Positions 1-8,826 of a stretch of 64,000 bases of DNA are shown in pieces. The stretch is from Desertimonas sp963732335 (GTDB taxonomy: Bacteria > Actinomycetota > Acidimicrobiia > Acidimicrobiales > Ilumatobacteraceae). Under the pieces are notes generated by a model that saw only the letters and a program-made list of their open reading frames with translations, did no database searches and was not told the DNA's origin. The DNA lies in assembly GCA_963732335.1 (NCBI GenBank), contig CAVSZO010000033.1, positions 1 to 64,000 of the forward strand. Reading direction: 5' to 3'. Position 1 is the stretch's first letter. Each line of letters starts with the position of its first letter. Both the position numbers and the translations under genes were made by a program.

Positions 1-1062
1 TACGAGGATTTTTGGGGTCTCTCGAACGACAGGATTCGCGGCCTGAACGCTGTCCGAGACCGATCCGATGTCTGAGGTTCCGATGTCACCGGCTGTCAAC
101 GGAATCCATCGACGGCGAGGTCCTTAGCACCGGCCAGCCTCAGCATCGGGAAGCTCGCGGTCGTTCGCCAGGGCAACGAACACGTCTTCGCCGATGTCCG
201 CTTCCCGGTGCTCGACGATGCGGGCAGGATGGTGGCGATCGCCGGCATTGACATCGACATCACCAAGGAGAAGCGCAGCGAGGCCGAGTTGGCCGAGCTC
301 GTCCGCCGGGTCGCCGCAGCGCGGGATGCGGCGATGGACGCTGCGTCGGCGAAGAGCCGGTTCCTCGCCAACGTGAGCCACGAGTTGCGAACCCCGCTGA
401 ACGCGTGCAATCATCGGGTTCCACGCGGCTCGTGTCGAGGAACGCGGGAGGGCCTGCCGACGAAACAGGTCGAGAAACCTCTCCAAGGTTCTGCTCAGCG
501 CCGAACAGCTGCTGGCGCTCATCGACGACATTCTCGACCTCTCGCGAGTCGACGCCGGACGTGTCGACGTCGAGGACGACCTCGACGGACATCGCTGACA
601 TCATCCGCGAGGCCGTGGAGTCGGTCGAACCACTGGTCGACCAACTCTCGAGGGCGAATCAACGTCGACGTTGAACGAGCACAGCCGCCGATCGTCACCG
701 ACGGGGACAAGGTCAAGCAGATCCTGCTCAACTTGCTGAGCAACGCAGTCAAGTACACCGATGAAGGTGCGATCAACGTGCGTGCCGGTGTGGCGAACGG
801 ATGGCTTCGGGTGAGTGTCGCCGACACGGGTCTCGGTGTCGCCGCCGATGAGCTGTACGGATTTTCGATGAGTTTCACCGCGCCGACTCGACGCCAGCAC
901 GTGCACGTCAGGGCACCGGGCTCGGCCTGGCGATCTCGCGGCGCTTCGCGGAGGCACTCGGTGGCGACGTCACCGTCGAGAGCCGGCTCGGCACCGGTTC
1001 CACCTTCACCCTCCACCTGCCGGTCGACCGCGCCGAAACCATGGGATCGAGAGTCGTCGTGA
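1..1062 (+). CDS. Sensor histidine kinase, 5'-partial and frameshifted
   Basis: This is the C-terminal part of a PAS/histidine kinase that begins before the window. From about 133 the reading shows a PAS tail (DDAGRMVAIAGIDIDITK), a short coiled coil and the H-box FLANVSHELRTPLN near 361-405, so the phospho-accepting His is present. The ATPase part follows as pieces in different frames: an N-box (QILLNLLSNAVKYTDEG, 718-770), G1 (DTGLGV, near 826) and G2 (GTGLGLAISRRF, near 915-950). The frame changes near 410, 590, 665 and 865-905. The complete order of boxes suggests a once intact kinase rather than an old relic. The last frame runs directly into the receiver gene, so a hybrid kinase is also possible. 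The signal it senses is not visible. Confidence 0.75.
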
Positions 1063-1422
1063 GGAAGCGGCTGCTGATCGTCGAGGACGATGCGTTCAAT
1101 CGCGAACTGCTCGTCCAGATCTTCGAGGACTCCGACGATGCTCGCGGTCGCCGTCGACGGTGGCGCAGCGGTCGCACTCGCTCTCCGCACTGCGCCGGAC
1201 CTGATCCTGATGGACATTGCGCTGCCGGGGATGAACGGCTTGGTCGCTACCCGGGCTATCCGCGTGCGGCAACCGCTCGTTCCGATCGTCGCCGTGAGTT
1301 CCAGTGTGATGCCGGGGGACAGGGAGCGGGCGATCGATGCCGGATGCGACGAGTTCGTCGCTAAACCGATCGACGACGTTTCGCTTCGCGAACTGGTGAA
1401 TCGCCTGGTGCAACGGCGATGA
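1041..1422 (+). CDS. Response regulator receiver protein (frameshifted)
   Basis: A stand-alone CheY-like receiver of about 125 residues. The start of the domain (RLLIVEDDAFNRELLVQIFED, acidic pair ED) is in one frame to about 1140. The phospho-Asp (LILMDIALPGMNGL), the Ser/Thr switch region (VAVSS) and the conserved Lys (EFVAKPID) follow in the next frame to 1422. No output domain is present, so it may act by phosphotransfer or protein contact. It lies directly behind the kinase, and its TGA overlaps the ATG of the next gene (ATGA at 1419), which suggests translational coupling of the cascade. The 1041 start is in frame with the end of the kinase, so a kinase-receiver fusion cannot be excluded. 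Confidence 0.72.
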
Positions 1423-3160
1423 CGCACTTCACCGACACGGCTGCAACGCCGGCGCGCCCGGGTCGAATTCTCATCGTCGACGACGAGCCGTTCAACGTCG
1501 ACTATCTCGAGCAGGAACTCGAGTCCCGCGGCTACGTGACGGAGTCCGCGGCGAACGGTTTGGAAGCGCTCGAACGTGTCGCCGCCTCGGCGCCGGATCT
1601 CGTCCTGCTCGACGTGATGATGCCGGAGCTGGACGGGATCGCCACGCTGCGGATCCTCAAGCAGGATCCGGAGACCGGCTGATCCCGGTCGTGTTGATGA
1701 CGGCGCTGAACTCGGTCGACGATCGTGTGCGCGGCATCGAGGCGGGTGCTGACGACTTCCTGTCGAAGCCGGTCGATGACCGGGAACTACTCGCCAGGAT
1801 TCGGACGGCGATCAACGCCAAGCGAGCGATCGACGACACCGTCGGCGAACTCCGGACCACGAGCGCCCATCTGGAACGCTTCGGGATGCAGGCGCGTGAC
1901 GTCGCCATCCTGGCCGTCGAGTGGCGGACGAGCGATGCCAGTGTCCACGACGACGCTGTGGGCTTCGTCGCCCGACGTCTCCGGGATGCGGCCGAGAACC
2001 TGATCGCCACGTTCGCCGGCCTGGTGAGCGAGCTCGCCGACGACAGAGGCGCCGCTAATCGCCGTGTTCGAGGGTCCCGATGTTCGCAGACGGTCGATCA
2101 CGGCCGTCGAGGCTGCTGGTGCCGTTCTCGGTGCGACTGCCGACGCCGTCGGCGATCCGCCGACGCTGAGGGCGAGCGCGGCGGTGACAGTCGGGCGGGC
2201 GACCGTCGGTTCCAAGCGGGTCGTGCACGCGACGACGACGCAGTGGGCATGGGGAGCCGAAGGCGAGCCCGTCGAGCTGGCCTCGACACTCGCGGATGGT
2301 GCGGCGACCGGTGCCGTCGTGGTGGCGGGCGACGTCGCTGTGGCGGTCGGCGATCGGTTCCCGGTGACTCCCGCCGGGCACGACGTGTTTCCATCTCCAT
2401 TGGTGGCGGGGCCGCACAACGGCCGCCGTCGAACCGATACGTCACGACGATCCTGGTCACCGACATCGTCGGCTCGACGCGCACCTTTGAACGGGTCGGC
2501 GACCGTGCCGGCGGCGAGCTTCTGGCGGCGCACGAGCGGGTGACCCGTGCCGAGCTCGTCGTGCACGGCGGCAAGGAGATCAACGCTGTTGGGGACGGGT
2601 TCCTCGCCGCCTTCGAGAGCCCCGCGAGCGCGATCCGATGCGCGTTCTCAGTACACGATCGGGTGCGCGAGCTCGGGTTGGTGATCCGAGCCGGCGCCCA
2701 CACGGGCGAGCTCGAGACGGTCGACGGAACAGCACGCGGGATTGCCATGCATGTGGCGAGTCGTATCGCCGGGCGAGCCGCGCCTGGCGAGGTTCTCGTG
2801 AGCTCGACGACCCGCGAACTCGCCGCTGGTGCCGGCCTGACGTTCTTCGACCGCGGCGAGCATCATCTGAAGGGACTCTCCGATCCGCGACAGCTGTTCG
2901 CCGCCAAGCCGGCCACCGAATCGACGCCGTCGTCGGAGGTGTCGGCGACCGATGCCGAATCGTTCCCGGTCGGGCTGACCGCACGCGAGGTCGACGTGCT
3001 CAGACTCGTCGCTGTTGGGCTGTCGGACGCCCAGGTCGCCGAGCAGTTGTTCCTCAGCGTGCGAACCGTGAACGCCCATCTCCGTTCGGTCTACCGCAAA
3101 GCGGGCGTGTCCTCGCGTGCCGCCGCCGGCCGCTTCGCCGACGAGCACGGCCTGCTCTGA
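1419..3160 (+). CDS. Receiver - degenerate cyclase - class III cyclase - LuxR fusion (frameshifted)
   Basis: Four modules can be read. Residues about 15-130 are a receiver (ILIVDDEPFN, phospho-Asp in LVLLDVMMPELDG, Lys in FLSKPVDD). Next comes a stretch from about 1905 to 2390 with the outline of a class III cyclase (DVAILAVEWR, AVFEG, VGDRFPVTPAG) but no catalytic residues. Then a clear cyclase homology domain follows (TILVTDIVGST, VGDGFLAAF, GAHTGELE, VASRIAGRA, GEVLVSS; about 2440-2900). The protein ends in a LuxR HTH (LTAREVDVLRLVAVGLSDAQ, VRTVNAHLRSVYRKAGVSSR). Both metal Asp positions are kept. The usual purine-selecting Lys before GDG reads Asn, so product and activity are uncertain. 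Frames change near 1680, 2050 and 2405. The last two compensate, which points to small indels. Its stop is 41 bases before a transporter gene with a cNMP-binding domain. Confidence 0.75.
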
Positions 3161-3201
3161 CGCCGGGCCCGTCGTAGGCAACGAAACCGGCAGTTCTGCC
3201 G

Positions 3202-4506
3202 ATGCGCCCGAGGAGGGCGCGGCCGTACCTTCGCTGGGTGCAGACGCACGCGCCCCCCACTTCACAAGCCGCCCCCGAGGCCGTGGGCCTCGGGCTCACA
3301 CTCGCGTCGACGATCGCCTTCTCGTGGATCGGCGTGCTCACGCAGCTGGGATATGACAGCGGTGCCACGATCGGCACGATGCTCTCCGGGCGTTTCCTCG
3401 TCGCCGCGGCGATGCTGTGGCCGATCGTCATCATCACCCGCGCCAGGCGCCCGCCTCGCCGGCTGGCCGCCGCGGCGCTGCTGCTCGGTGTCGGCTATGG
3501 CGCCCACGCCTGGCTGTTCTCCGAATCACTCGCCCGACTCGACGCCGGTCTCGTCGACCTCCTTCTGTTCACCTACCCGACGCTCGTCACCCTCGGGGCG
3601 ATCGCTCTCGGGCGGGATCGCGCAAGCCGGCGGCGGACCGTCGCCGTCACCATCGCAGCCGCCGGAACGGCGCTTGTCCTCATCGGCGGGTTGGGAACCA
3701 TCGACGTGGTCGGTGTCGGACTCGCCCTCGGGTCGGCCATCGCCTACGCGGCCTACATCCTGACGGCCGCCAAGCAACTGGAGCAGACCGATCCCCTGGT
3801 CATGATCGCCTTGGTGGTGACCGGTGCCGCCCTCGCCCTGACCGTGACGGCAGCCGGCCGGCAAGATCTTTCCATCGACATCGGCGCCTCCGCCCTCGGT
3901 TTCACTGCCGCCGTCGGTGCGGTGGCGGTCACGGGCATGATCATGTTCGGTGCAGGCATTCGCGTCCTCGGGCCATCCCGTGCCAGCATCGTTTCGGCGG
4001 TTCAGCCTGCGCTAACACCGTTGATCGGCTTCGCCGTGTTCGCCGACCACCTCCGCCCGGCGCAGCTGTCCGGCGGCGCCCTCGTCGTCGCCAGCATTGT
4101 GATCTTGGAAACTCGATCTGGCGAGGACGGTTTCCTCGCGTTGCTGCCTCGGCACGAACGTCGCATGCTCTCGCGAGCGACGATCGCCCTGACAGTTCCC
4201 GCCGGACAAAGTCTCGTTCGTCAAGGAGACCTCGCCGAGCGGTTCTTCGTCATCGAGCGCGGCCGCGCCATCGTCACCCGCGACAGCCGCCCGGTCGCCG
4301 ACCTCGGCCGCGGTGACTGCTTCGGTGAGCTTGCCCTGCTCGAGCACGGGCTGCGCACGGCGTCGGTGGAGGCGGTGTCGGACATGCGCCTCCACGTCCT
4401 CACGCGCCACGACTTCGCCCGTGCAATCAAGACACTGCCGACGATGGCGGGGATCGTGCACCGAACGGCCCGTCAACGGCTCGTCCTCGCCACCCAACCG
4501 ACTTGA
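3202..4506 (+). CDS. EamA/DMT-type transporter fused to a cyclic-nucleotide-binding domain
   Basis: A 434-residue protein. Residues about 25-305 form the usual ten hydrophobic segments of an EamA drug/metabolite transporter (two EamA repeats, the second ending VFADHLRPAQLSGGALVVASIVILE). Residues about 315-425 are a Crp-type cyclic-nucleotide-binding fold with the phosphate-binding cassette FGELALLEHGLRTASV, including the Glu and Arg that bind the cyclic phosphate in this family. No HTH follows. EamA transporters are normally about 300 residues, so the C-terminal sensor is an addition that could gate transport in the cytoplasm. A GTG at 3238 is an alternative start, and neither start has a convincing Shine-Dalgarno sequence. 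The upstream gene encodes a nucleotidyl cyclase domain. The substrate is unknown. Confidence 0.85.
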   Translation: MRPRRARPYLRWVQTHAPPTSQAAPEAVGLGLTLASTIAFSWIGVLTQLGYDSGATIGTMLSGRFLVAAAMLWPIVIITRARRPPRRLAAAALLLGVGYGAHAWLFSESLARLDAGLVDLLLFTYPTLVTLGAIALGRDRASRRRTVAVTIAAAGTALVLIGGLGTIDVVGVGLALGSAIAYAAYILTAAKQLEQTDPLVMIALVVTGAALALTVTAAGRQDLSIDIGASALGFTAAVGAVAVTGMIMFGAGIRVLGPSRASIVSAVQPALTPLIGFAVFADHLRPAQLSGGALVVASIVILETRSGEDGFLALLPRHERRMLSRATIALTVPAGQSLVRQGDLAERFFVIERGRAIVTRDSRPVADLGRGDCFGELALLEHGLRTASVEAVSDMRLHVLTRHDFARAIKTLPTMAGIVHRTARQRLVLATQPT

Positions 4507-4520
4507 TCTCAGGAGCAAGC

Positions 4521-5066
4521 ATGATCACGACACGCAACGGTTCCTCGCTCATCCAGCACCACGGCGGCGCCGAGCTTCCGTGCGAAGGACTCTGGACGTT
4601 GCACCGCGCCTCGTTCATCGGACTTTCGACCCACCGCGCCCGACTACAACCCGTCGTGTCGGACGGGACGCTGAGGATCGTCGATCCTCCCGAAAGGTCG
4701 ACGCTGGTCATCACTGCCGCACTCGGAAACCAGTGGATGCGACTCACCGCCTCCACGGACGAGCTCCACGCCGACGCAGACGGCTTCTCCCGTTGGCGCC
4801 TCAGCGGCATCGTCGACGACGGAAGCCGCCGCCAACCCATCGAGGTCACGATGACCTACTACGGCGTCTACCGTGCCGGCGGCCAGGCGCGAGCCTGGTT
4901 CACCGGTCGCGGCACCCCGCCAACCACGCGTCGCCGTCTCCGCCGCCGACGCCCCGAGACAACCCTCGTGCTCGACCTCATCTTCGACGCCCCGACCACC
5001 ACCCATCGCGCCTCCAGTCCTGACGGAATCAGCGATGGCGAGCTCGCACCGCTCGTCAGCTACTAA
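4521..5066 (+). CDS. Hypothetical protein, possibly a divergent YceI-like domain
   Basis: A 181-residue protein. The ATG at 4521 follows AGGAG at a spacing of about six bases, 14 bases after the transporter stop, so the two are probably cotranscribed. An in-frame TTG at 4503 would overlap the transporter and is less likely. The order of beta-strand-like segments (GLWTLHRASF, GTLRIVD, STLVITAALG, SRWRLSGIVDDG, PIEVTMTYYG, TTLVLDLIFDAP) resembles the lipid-binding YceI beta-barrel, and a clear YceI gene lies at 8819. The characteristic YceI middle motif is absent, so the assignment is tentative. No signal peptide or transmembrane segment is seen. Confidence 0.6.
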   Translation: MITTRNGSSLIQHHGGAELPCEGLWTLHRASFIGLSTHRARLQPVVSDGTLRIVDPPERSTLVITAALGNQWMRLTASTDELHADADGFSRWRLSGIVDDGSRRQPIEVTMTYYGVYRAGGQARAWFTGRGTPPTTRRRLRRRRPETTLVLDLIFDAPTTTHRASSPDGISDGELAPLVSY

Positions 5067-5404
5067 GAGTTGACCGAGTGAAGAGCGCCTGTCACGCGGT
5101 GGCGAATATGACCGACACCTCCACGCTCACCACCGCCGCCCGAGCGGTCAGCATCGACGATATCACCGCCATCGCCATCACGCCTGTCCAGGCGTTCCAG
5201 GATGATCCCGGGTCGTCATCGCGTCTGTCTGCGCCCGACCGACAAGCCGACCCACCGCCCACCTTCCCTCATTCCGGCGAGTCGCCGGGGTTCGAGGCGG
5301 TCGCCGAGGCCTAGGAGCGCCGCGCGCCGTTCGCCTAGACCGCGCAGCCGACAGCGAACGACGCCAGCGACGGCAAGGGGCAGAGAACCGTCCCCGTTCA
5401 GGTT

Positions 5405-5707
5405 CTAGAACTGCTCCGTGTCAGCGTCCCAGTCGGCTCGAACGTCGTGGCGGAACGCGTGGCCGGCTCGCGCCACGAGCCCGTCGGTCAGCTCAGTGGG
5501 AAGTCGCCTCCGTGACTCGCTCGTCCGCCTAGAGGCGTCGGCGTAGATCGCGGCCAGCACGTCCAGCCGGGCGTTGTCGACAGCCCAAGCGGCGAACTCA
5601 AGGTTCGCAGGCGGTCGGATCGCGGAGCGCCGGGCGGTGCGGCCTGACGATGCCTCCGTCGACTTCCTGACAGCCGGACGAGCATGGCGCCTCGGGCATC
5701 GACCCAT
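5405..5707 (-). CDS. Hypothetical ORF, possibly the tail of a decayed gene
   Basis: The last 65 residues look like real protein (EFAAWAVDNARLDVLAAIYA, then LPTELTDGLVARAGHAFRHD and an acidic end DWDADTEQF). The first 35 residues are Arg/Pro-rich and look like readthrough of noncoding sequence. No family is recognised. It sits alone between the putative YceI-like gene and DUF4242. It is probably a 5'-truncated remnant, and a spurious ORF remains possible. Confidence 0.25.
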   Translation of the reverse strand: MGRCPRRHARPAVRKSTEASSGRTARRSAIRPPANLEFAAWAVDNARLDVLAAIYADASRRTSESRRRLPTELTDGLVARAGHAFRHDVRADWDADTEQF

Positions 5708-5878
5708 CCGATACTCGCCGCGGCGGCGGCCCCCGCCAAGTCTGGGATCGGTCGTCAGAAGTGATGGCGGGCGAGGTGGATTGGTGGCTCGATCACGGCG
5801 CGAGTTCCGCTCGTGAGCGTCAATCGACGATTCGGCGGCCGGCGGGAGCCGTCGATGGGCGGCGGCCTGACGTGCGTT

Positions 5879-5904
5879 CGGCCGGCCGTGGATTCGGCCG
5901 GCCG
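5879..5904 (-). terminator. Strong GC hairpin downstream of the DUF4242 gene
   Basis: Two copies of the self-complementary sequence CGGCCGGCCG (5879-5888 and 5895-5904) are separated by six bases. They can form a 10-bp stem with a 6-base loop about 37 bases past the stop of the minus-strand gene at 5941. There is no clear T-run, so it would be a GC-stem terminator without a U-tract, or only an mRNA 3'-end stabiliser. Confidence 0.45.
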
Positions 5905-5940
5905 TACGCGCGTCATCTCGTCAATCGGCCGAGGCGTGGA

Positions 5941-6222
5941 TCACGGAACCAGGTCGGCGGTCTGCGGACCGAACTCGTTGGCAACCACTGTCACCTTGTT
6001 CGCCGGAATCCCGCCACGGCGTGCGTGCTCGCAGATGACCTCCGCATCGTCGGCTTCGTGCACGCAGTACACCTTGTCGCCAGCGACGTAGCTGTTGATC
6101 CAGTTATAGGGCACGCCGAGCGATGCCGCGGCCGCGTTGGATGTCCTGGAGATCTCCGCGAGCTGTGCTTGGGTGAACTCGCTCGCGCCTGGGATCTCCC
6201 GTTCGATGATGAACCGCTTCAC
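5941..6222 (-). CDS. DUF4242 family protein (possible nickel-binding small protein)
   Basis: A 93-residue protein starting at GTG 6222, with AGGGAGA about ten bases upstream. The open frame extends further, but residues before this GTG are not protein-like. It reads KRFIIEREIPGASEF, an alpha segment QAQLAEISRTSNAAAASLG, then VPYNWINSYVAGDKVYCVHEA and EVICEHARRGGIPANKVTVV. This is the usual layout of DUF4242, small ferredoxin-like proteins of which one Streptomyces member binds nickel. Its role here is unknown. It appears to be a single-gene transcript ending at the GC hairpin at 5879-5904. Confidence 0.85.
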   Translation of the reverse strand: MKRFIIEREIPGASEFTQAQLAEISRTSNAAAASLGVPYNWINSYVAGDKVYCVHEADDAEVICEHARRGGIPANKVTVVANEFGPQTADLVP

Positions 6223-7289
6223 GTTGATTCGTCTCCCTTGGTGAGTTCGTGGGTGCTCGTCGGCGGACGTGCCGACCAGCACCGTGCACTCTGGACGATC
6301 GTGTTCCGGGCGCATCGGGGGACGATCCCCATCTTCGACGAACCGATTACCGACACGAACGGCGATGGGTCCGAGCCGGCAGCGCGCAGATCCCTCGATC
6401 GGCTTGGAGGAACCCCCCATGGCCATCTCTGCGGCGTGACCGAGTGGTCGCTGGCTTGGCGTCGCGGTCCTCGCCCGCTACTGCGTCGTCGGCTGCAACC
6501 GCGGGCGCCCAGTCGCGAACATGGGTCTCTTCGTACCCCCAGCAGCACTGTGTCCGGGTCGTAGGGAATCCCTGGCTCGGAAATGGGTGGGGACTCCCGA
6601 TGACTCGGCGGGCCCGTGTTCGTACGTTGACGTCACCGACACATTCGAACGATCAAAGGCCGAGCCATGTCCCATCCCGTCAACATTTGTGACGCCGCTG
6701 TTCCGGGCGTACAACGCAGGAAACGGCGGCGCCGCACCCTCTCGACCGTCCTGTCGTTGACCGCCTCACCGCAGGCTGTGCAGGCGCCGACGCTGTCCGA
6801 GCCATGGTCGCATTCCTTACCAACGACTTCCGCAGTTCGAGCCCGTGGCCGGCCGGTCATCACCGGGGCGGGGCGTTCGATACGTGAGGGCTGGTCGCCC
6901 ACGGAGCCATGGAACGATCGCCGCTGAGCTGGCGGACAGTTCATCGTCGCTGCGGTCGGAATGAGCGGATCCGGACGAAGGCGTCGGCCAGGATCGGACG
7001 CGCTTGCAGGAGCGAGCACGACTGGCAGGCCGGCCCAGGCGAACTGCCCGAAGCCGGCCCATCGAGGACACGTCCCGACGCTGGCGCTCGCGGAACTATC
7101 GGGCGCGTAGTGGGGCCGTTCCCGAGCGGTCTCGCGGGCGCCGCCGGGCGGGTTTTCTCGTTCGCGTTATCGGGTGTCTGCGGGCTCCGCGTTCGGCACT
7201 TCGGCCGCGCGGCTGAGGGGAGTGCGGCCGTGGTTAGCGGACGCGCGGATTCGGCATCGCGTCGCGGGCAAACAATGGTGCGAGCCCGA
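6223..7289. other. About 1 kb without a supported gene
   Basis: All six frames are low-complexity, Arg/Ser/Pro-rich shadows with no recognisable motif. No tRNA, repeat array or inverted repeat stands out. The sequence leads into a TetR C-terminal remnant, so it may be decayed coding DNA. Confidence 0.5.
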
Positions 7290-7455
7290 CGCATGGACGC
7301 CGGCATGGCCCTCGCCTCGATGCAGCTCGGCCTCGACGCCCTCCACGCCGAGCGACCCCTCGCCATCGAGCCGTCACCGGCGCTCGCCGTGCTCCTGTTC
7401 GGCGCCCTCACCGAAGCCGGCATCGCGCTCGGCCACGGCGATGGCCCAAACCACG
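7290..7455 (+). pseudogene. TetR-family regulator, C-terminal remnant
   Basis: About 50 residues starting MDAGMALASMQLGLDAL and continuing SPALAVLLFGALTEAGIALG match the last two helices of TetR ligand-binding domains. In that family a run such as LAHLLLGALNEA is common near the C-terminus. No DNA-binding domain is found upstream in any frame, and the ORF continues into unrelated sequence. This is a fragment of a lost regulator, possibly once controlling the neighbouring ABC exporter. Confidence 0.45.
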
Positions 7456-7524
7456 CGAACTACTCGACACCTCGCGACAAGTGGTCGCGAGGCTCGCCGA
7501 GTAGGGCCACTCCCCGACCAATTC

Positions 7525-8826
7525 TCAACAGGAACACCGGCCGCGCGCACACCGCTCCCCTGCCGCGTCAGTCGGCATGGGTTGACGGCGGTGTCGGGTG
7601 CGGATCGAACGAGCGCGGGCTGCGACATCGTCGGCACCGCCACTGGGGCCGAAGCGCCCATCGGCCCAGACGACGCCGTCGGCGCACTCGCACTCCACGT
7701 CACCGGCGCCGAAGTGCTCGTCGTAGAGGGCCCGGTACACGGCGCCGGCCGCGAGCAACTGCTCGTGGGTGCCGGACTCGACGATGCGTCCGCGCTCGAC
7801 GACGTGAATCACGTCGGCCGACTGGATCGTGGAGAGCCGGTGGGCGACGGCGATCGTCGTGCGCCCGGACACGACCTCGGCCAGGGCCGCTTGGATCTTG
7901 CGCTCCGACACCGAGTCCAGCGCGGACGTAGCCTCATCGAGCACGAGCACCCGCGGGTCGTGCAGCAGCACGTGCGCGATGGCGATCCGTTGCCGTTCCC
8001 CGCCCGACAGGCGGAAGCCGCGCTCACCGACCACCGTGTCGTAGCCGTCGGGGAGCTCGAGGATCCGATCGTGGATCGCTGCCGCTCGTGCCGCCTTCTC
8101 GATCTCGGCGTCGGTTGCGTCCGGGGCCCCGTAAGCGATGTTGTTGCGCAGCGAGTCGGCGAACAGGTAGCTGTCTTGGGTGACCATGCCGATGCCGGCC
8201 GACAGGCTGGCGAATGAGAGGTCGCGCAGGTCGACGTCGTCGAGTAGCACCCGACCCTCGTTGGGGTCGTAGAGCCGGGCGACGAGGTTCAGGATCGTCG
8301 ACTTGCCGGCGCCCGACGGTCCGACGAACGCCACGAGCGTCCCCGGCTGGGCCTCGAAACTGACGTCGCGCAGCACAGGTTCGGCCGAGTGGTAGGCGAA
8401 GTGGACGTGGTCGAAGCGGATCTCGCCCCGCCCGGTGGCCGGGTCCAGCTCGACGGCATCGGGGCGCTCAACGATGTCGGGCGTGGTATCGAGGTACTCG
8501 AAGATGCGCCGGAACATCGCCCGTGACGACTGCAACTCGACGGTCGTCTCCAGCATCCGGGCCACCGGGAAGAACAAGCGGTTCTGGAGGGTCGTGAAGG
8601 CGACAACGGTACCGGCGGTGAGGTCGGTGCCACCATTCAGGAGCAACCCGACGACGAGGTAGACGATCACGGGTGTCACGCCGAGGAAGGTCTGCACGAC
8701 GGAGAAGAACGACTGACCGATCGCCTGCTGTCGGGTCGCGGCTGCGGCCAGGCGGCTGTTCGCTTCCTGGAACCTGCCGACCTCGGCACGTCTGACCGCC
8801 AACAAGGAGCACACTGCCATGACCAC
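7525..8826 (-). pseudogene. ABC exporter half-transporter, N-terminus missing
   Basis: The ATP-binding domain is complete: Walker A VGPSGAGKSTILNLVARL, Q-loop VTQDSYLFADSLRNNI, signature LSGGERQRIAIA, Walker B VLVLDEATSALD and H-loop AHRLST. Only the second half of the membrane domain remains (RRAEVGRFQEANSRL to about 8790). A full ABC exporter of this type has about 300 residues before the ATPase. Here only about 150 are left and the frame runs out at the YceI promoter. The C-terminal 50 residues past the ATPase are Arg-rich, suggesting that the normal stop has also been lost. It cannot form a normal exporter. Confidence 0.8.

Larger units (their letters stand above)
5067..5940. other. Poorly coding stretch with possible gene remnants
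   Basis: No convincing gene is seen. On the plus strand, an ATG at 5108 opens a stub beginning MTDTSTLTTAARAVSIDDI that becomes low-complexity after about 30 residues and stops at 5314. It looks like the 5' end of a lost gene. On the minus strand, 5405-5707 contains a protein-like tail (listed separately). The rest appears unstructured apart from a strong hairpin at 5879-5904. Confidence 0.5.

Noticed and set aside
5078..5314. A 79-codon ORF after the YceI-like gene
   Set aside because: The first 30 residues could be the 5' end of a gene, but the rest is Pro/Ser-rich and no family is recognised.
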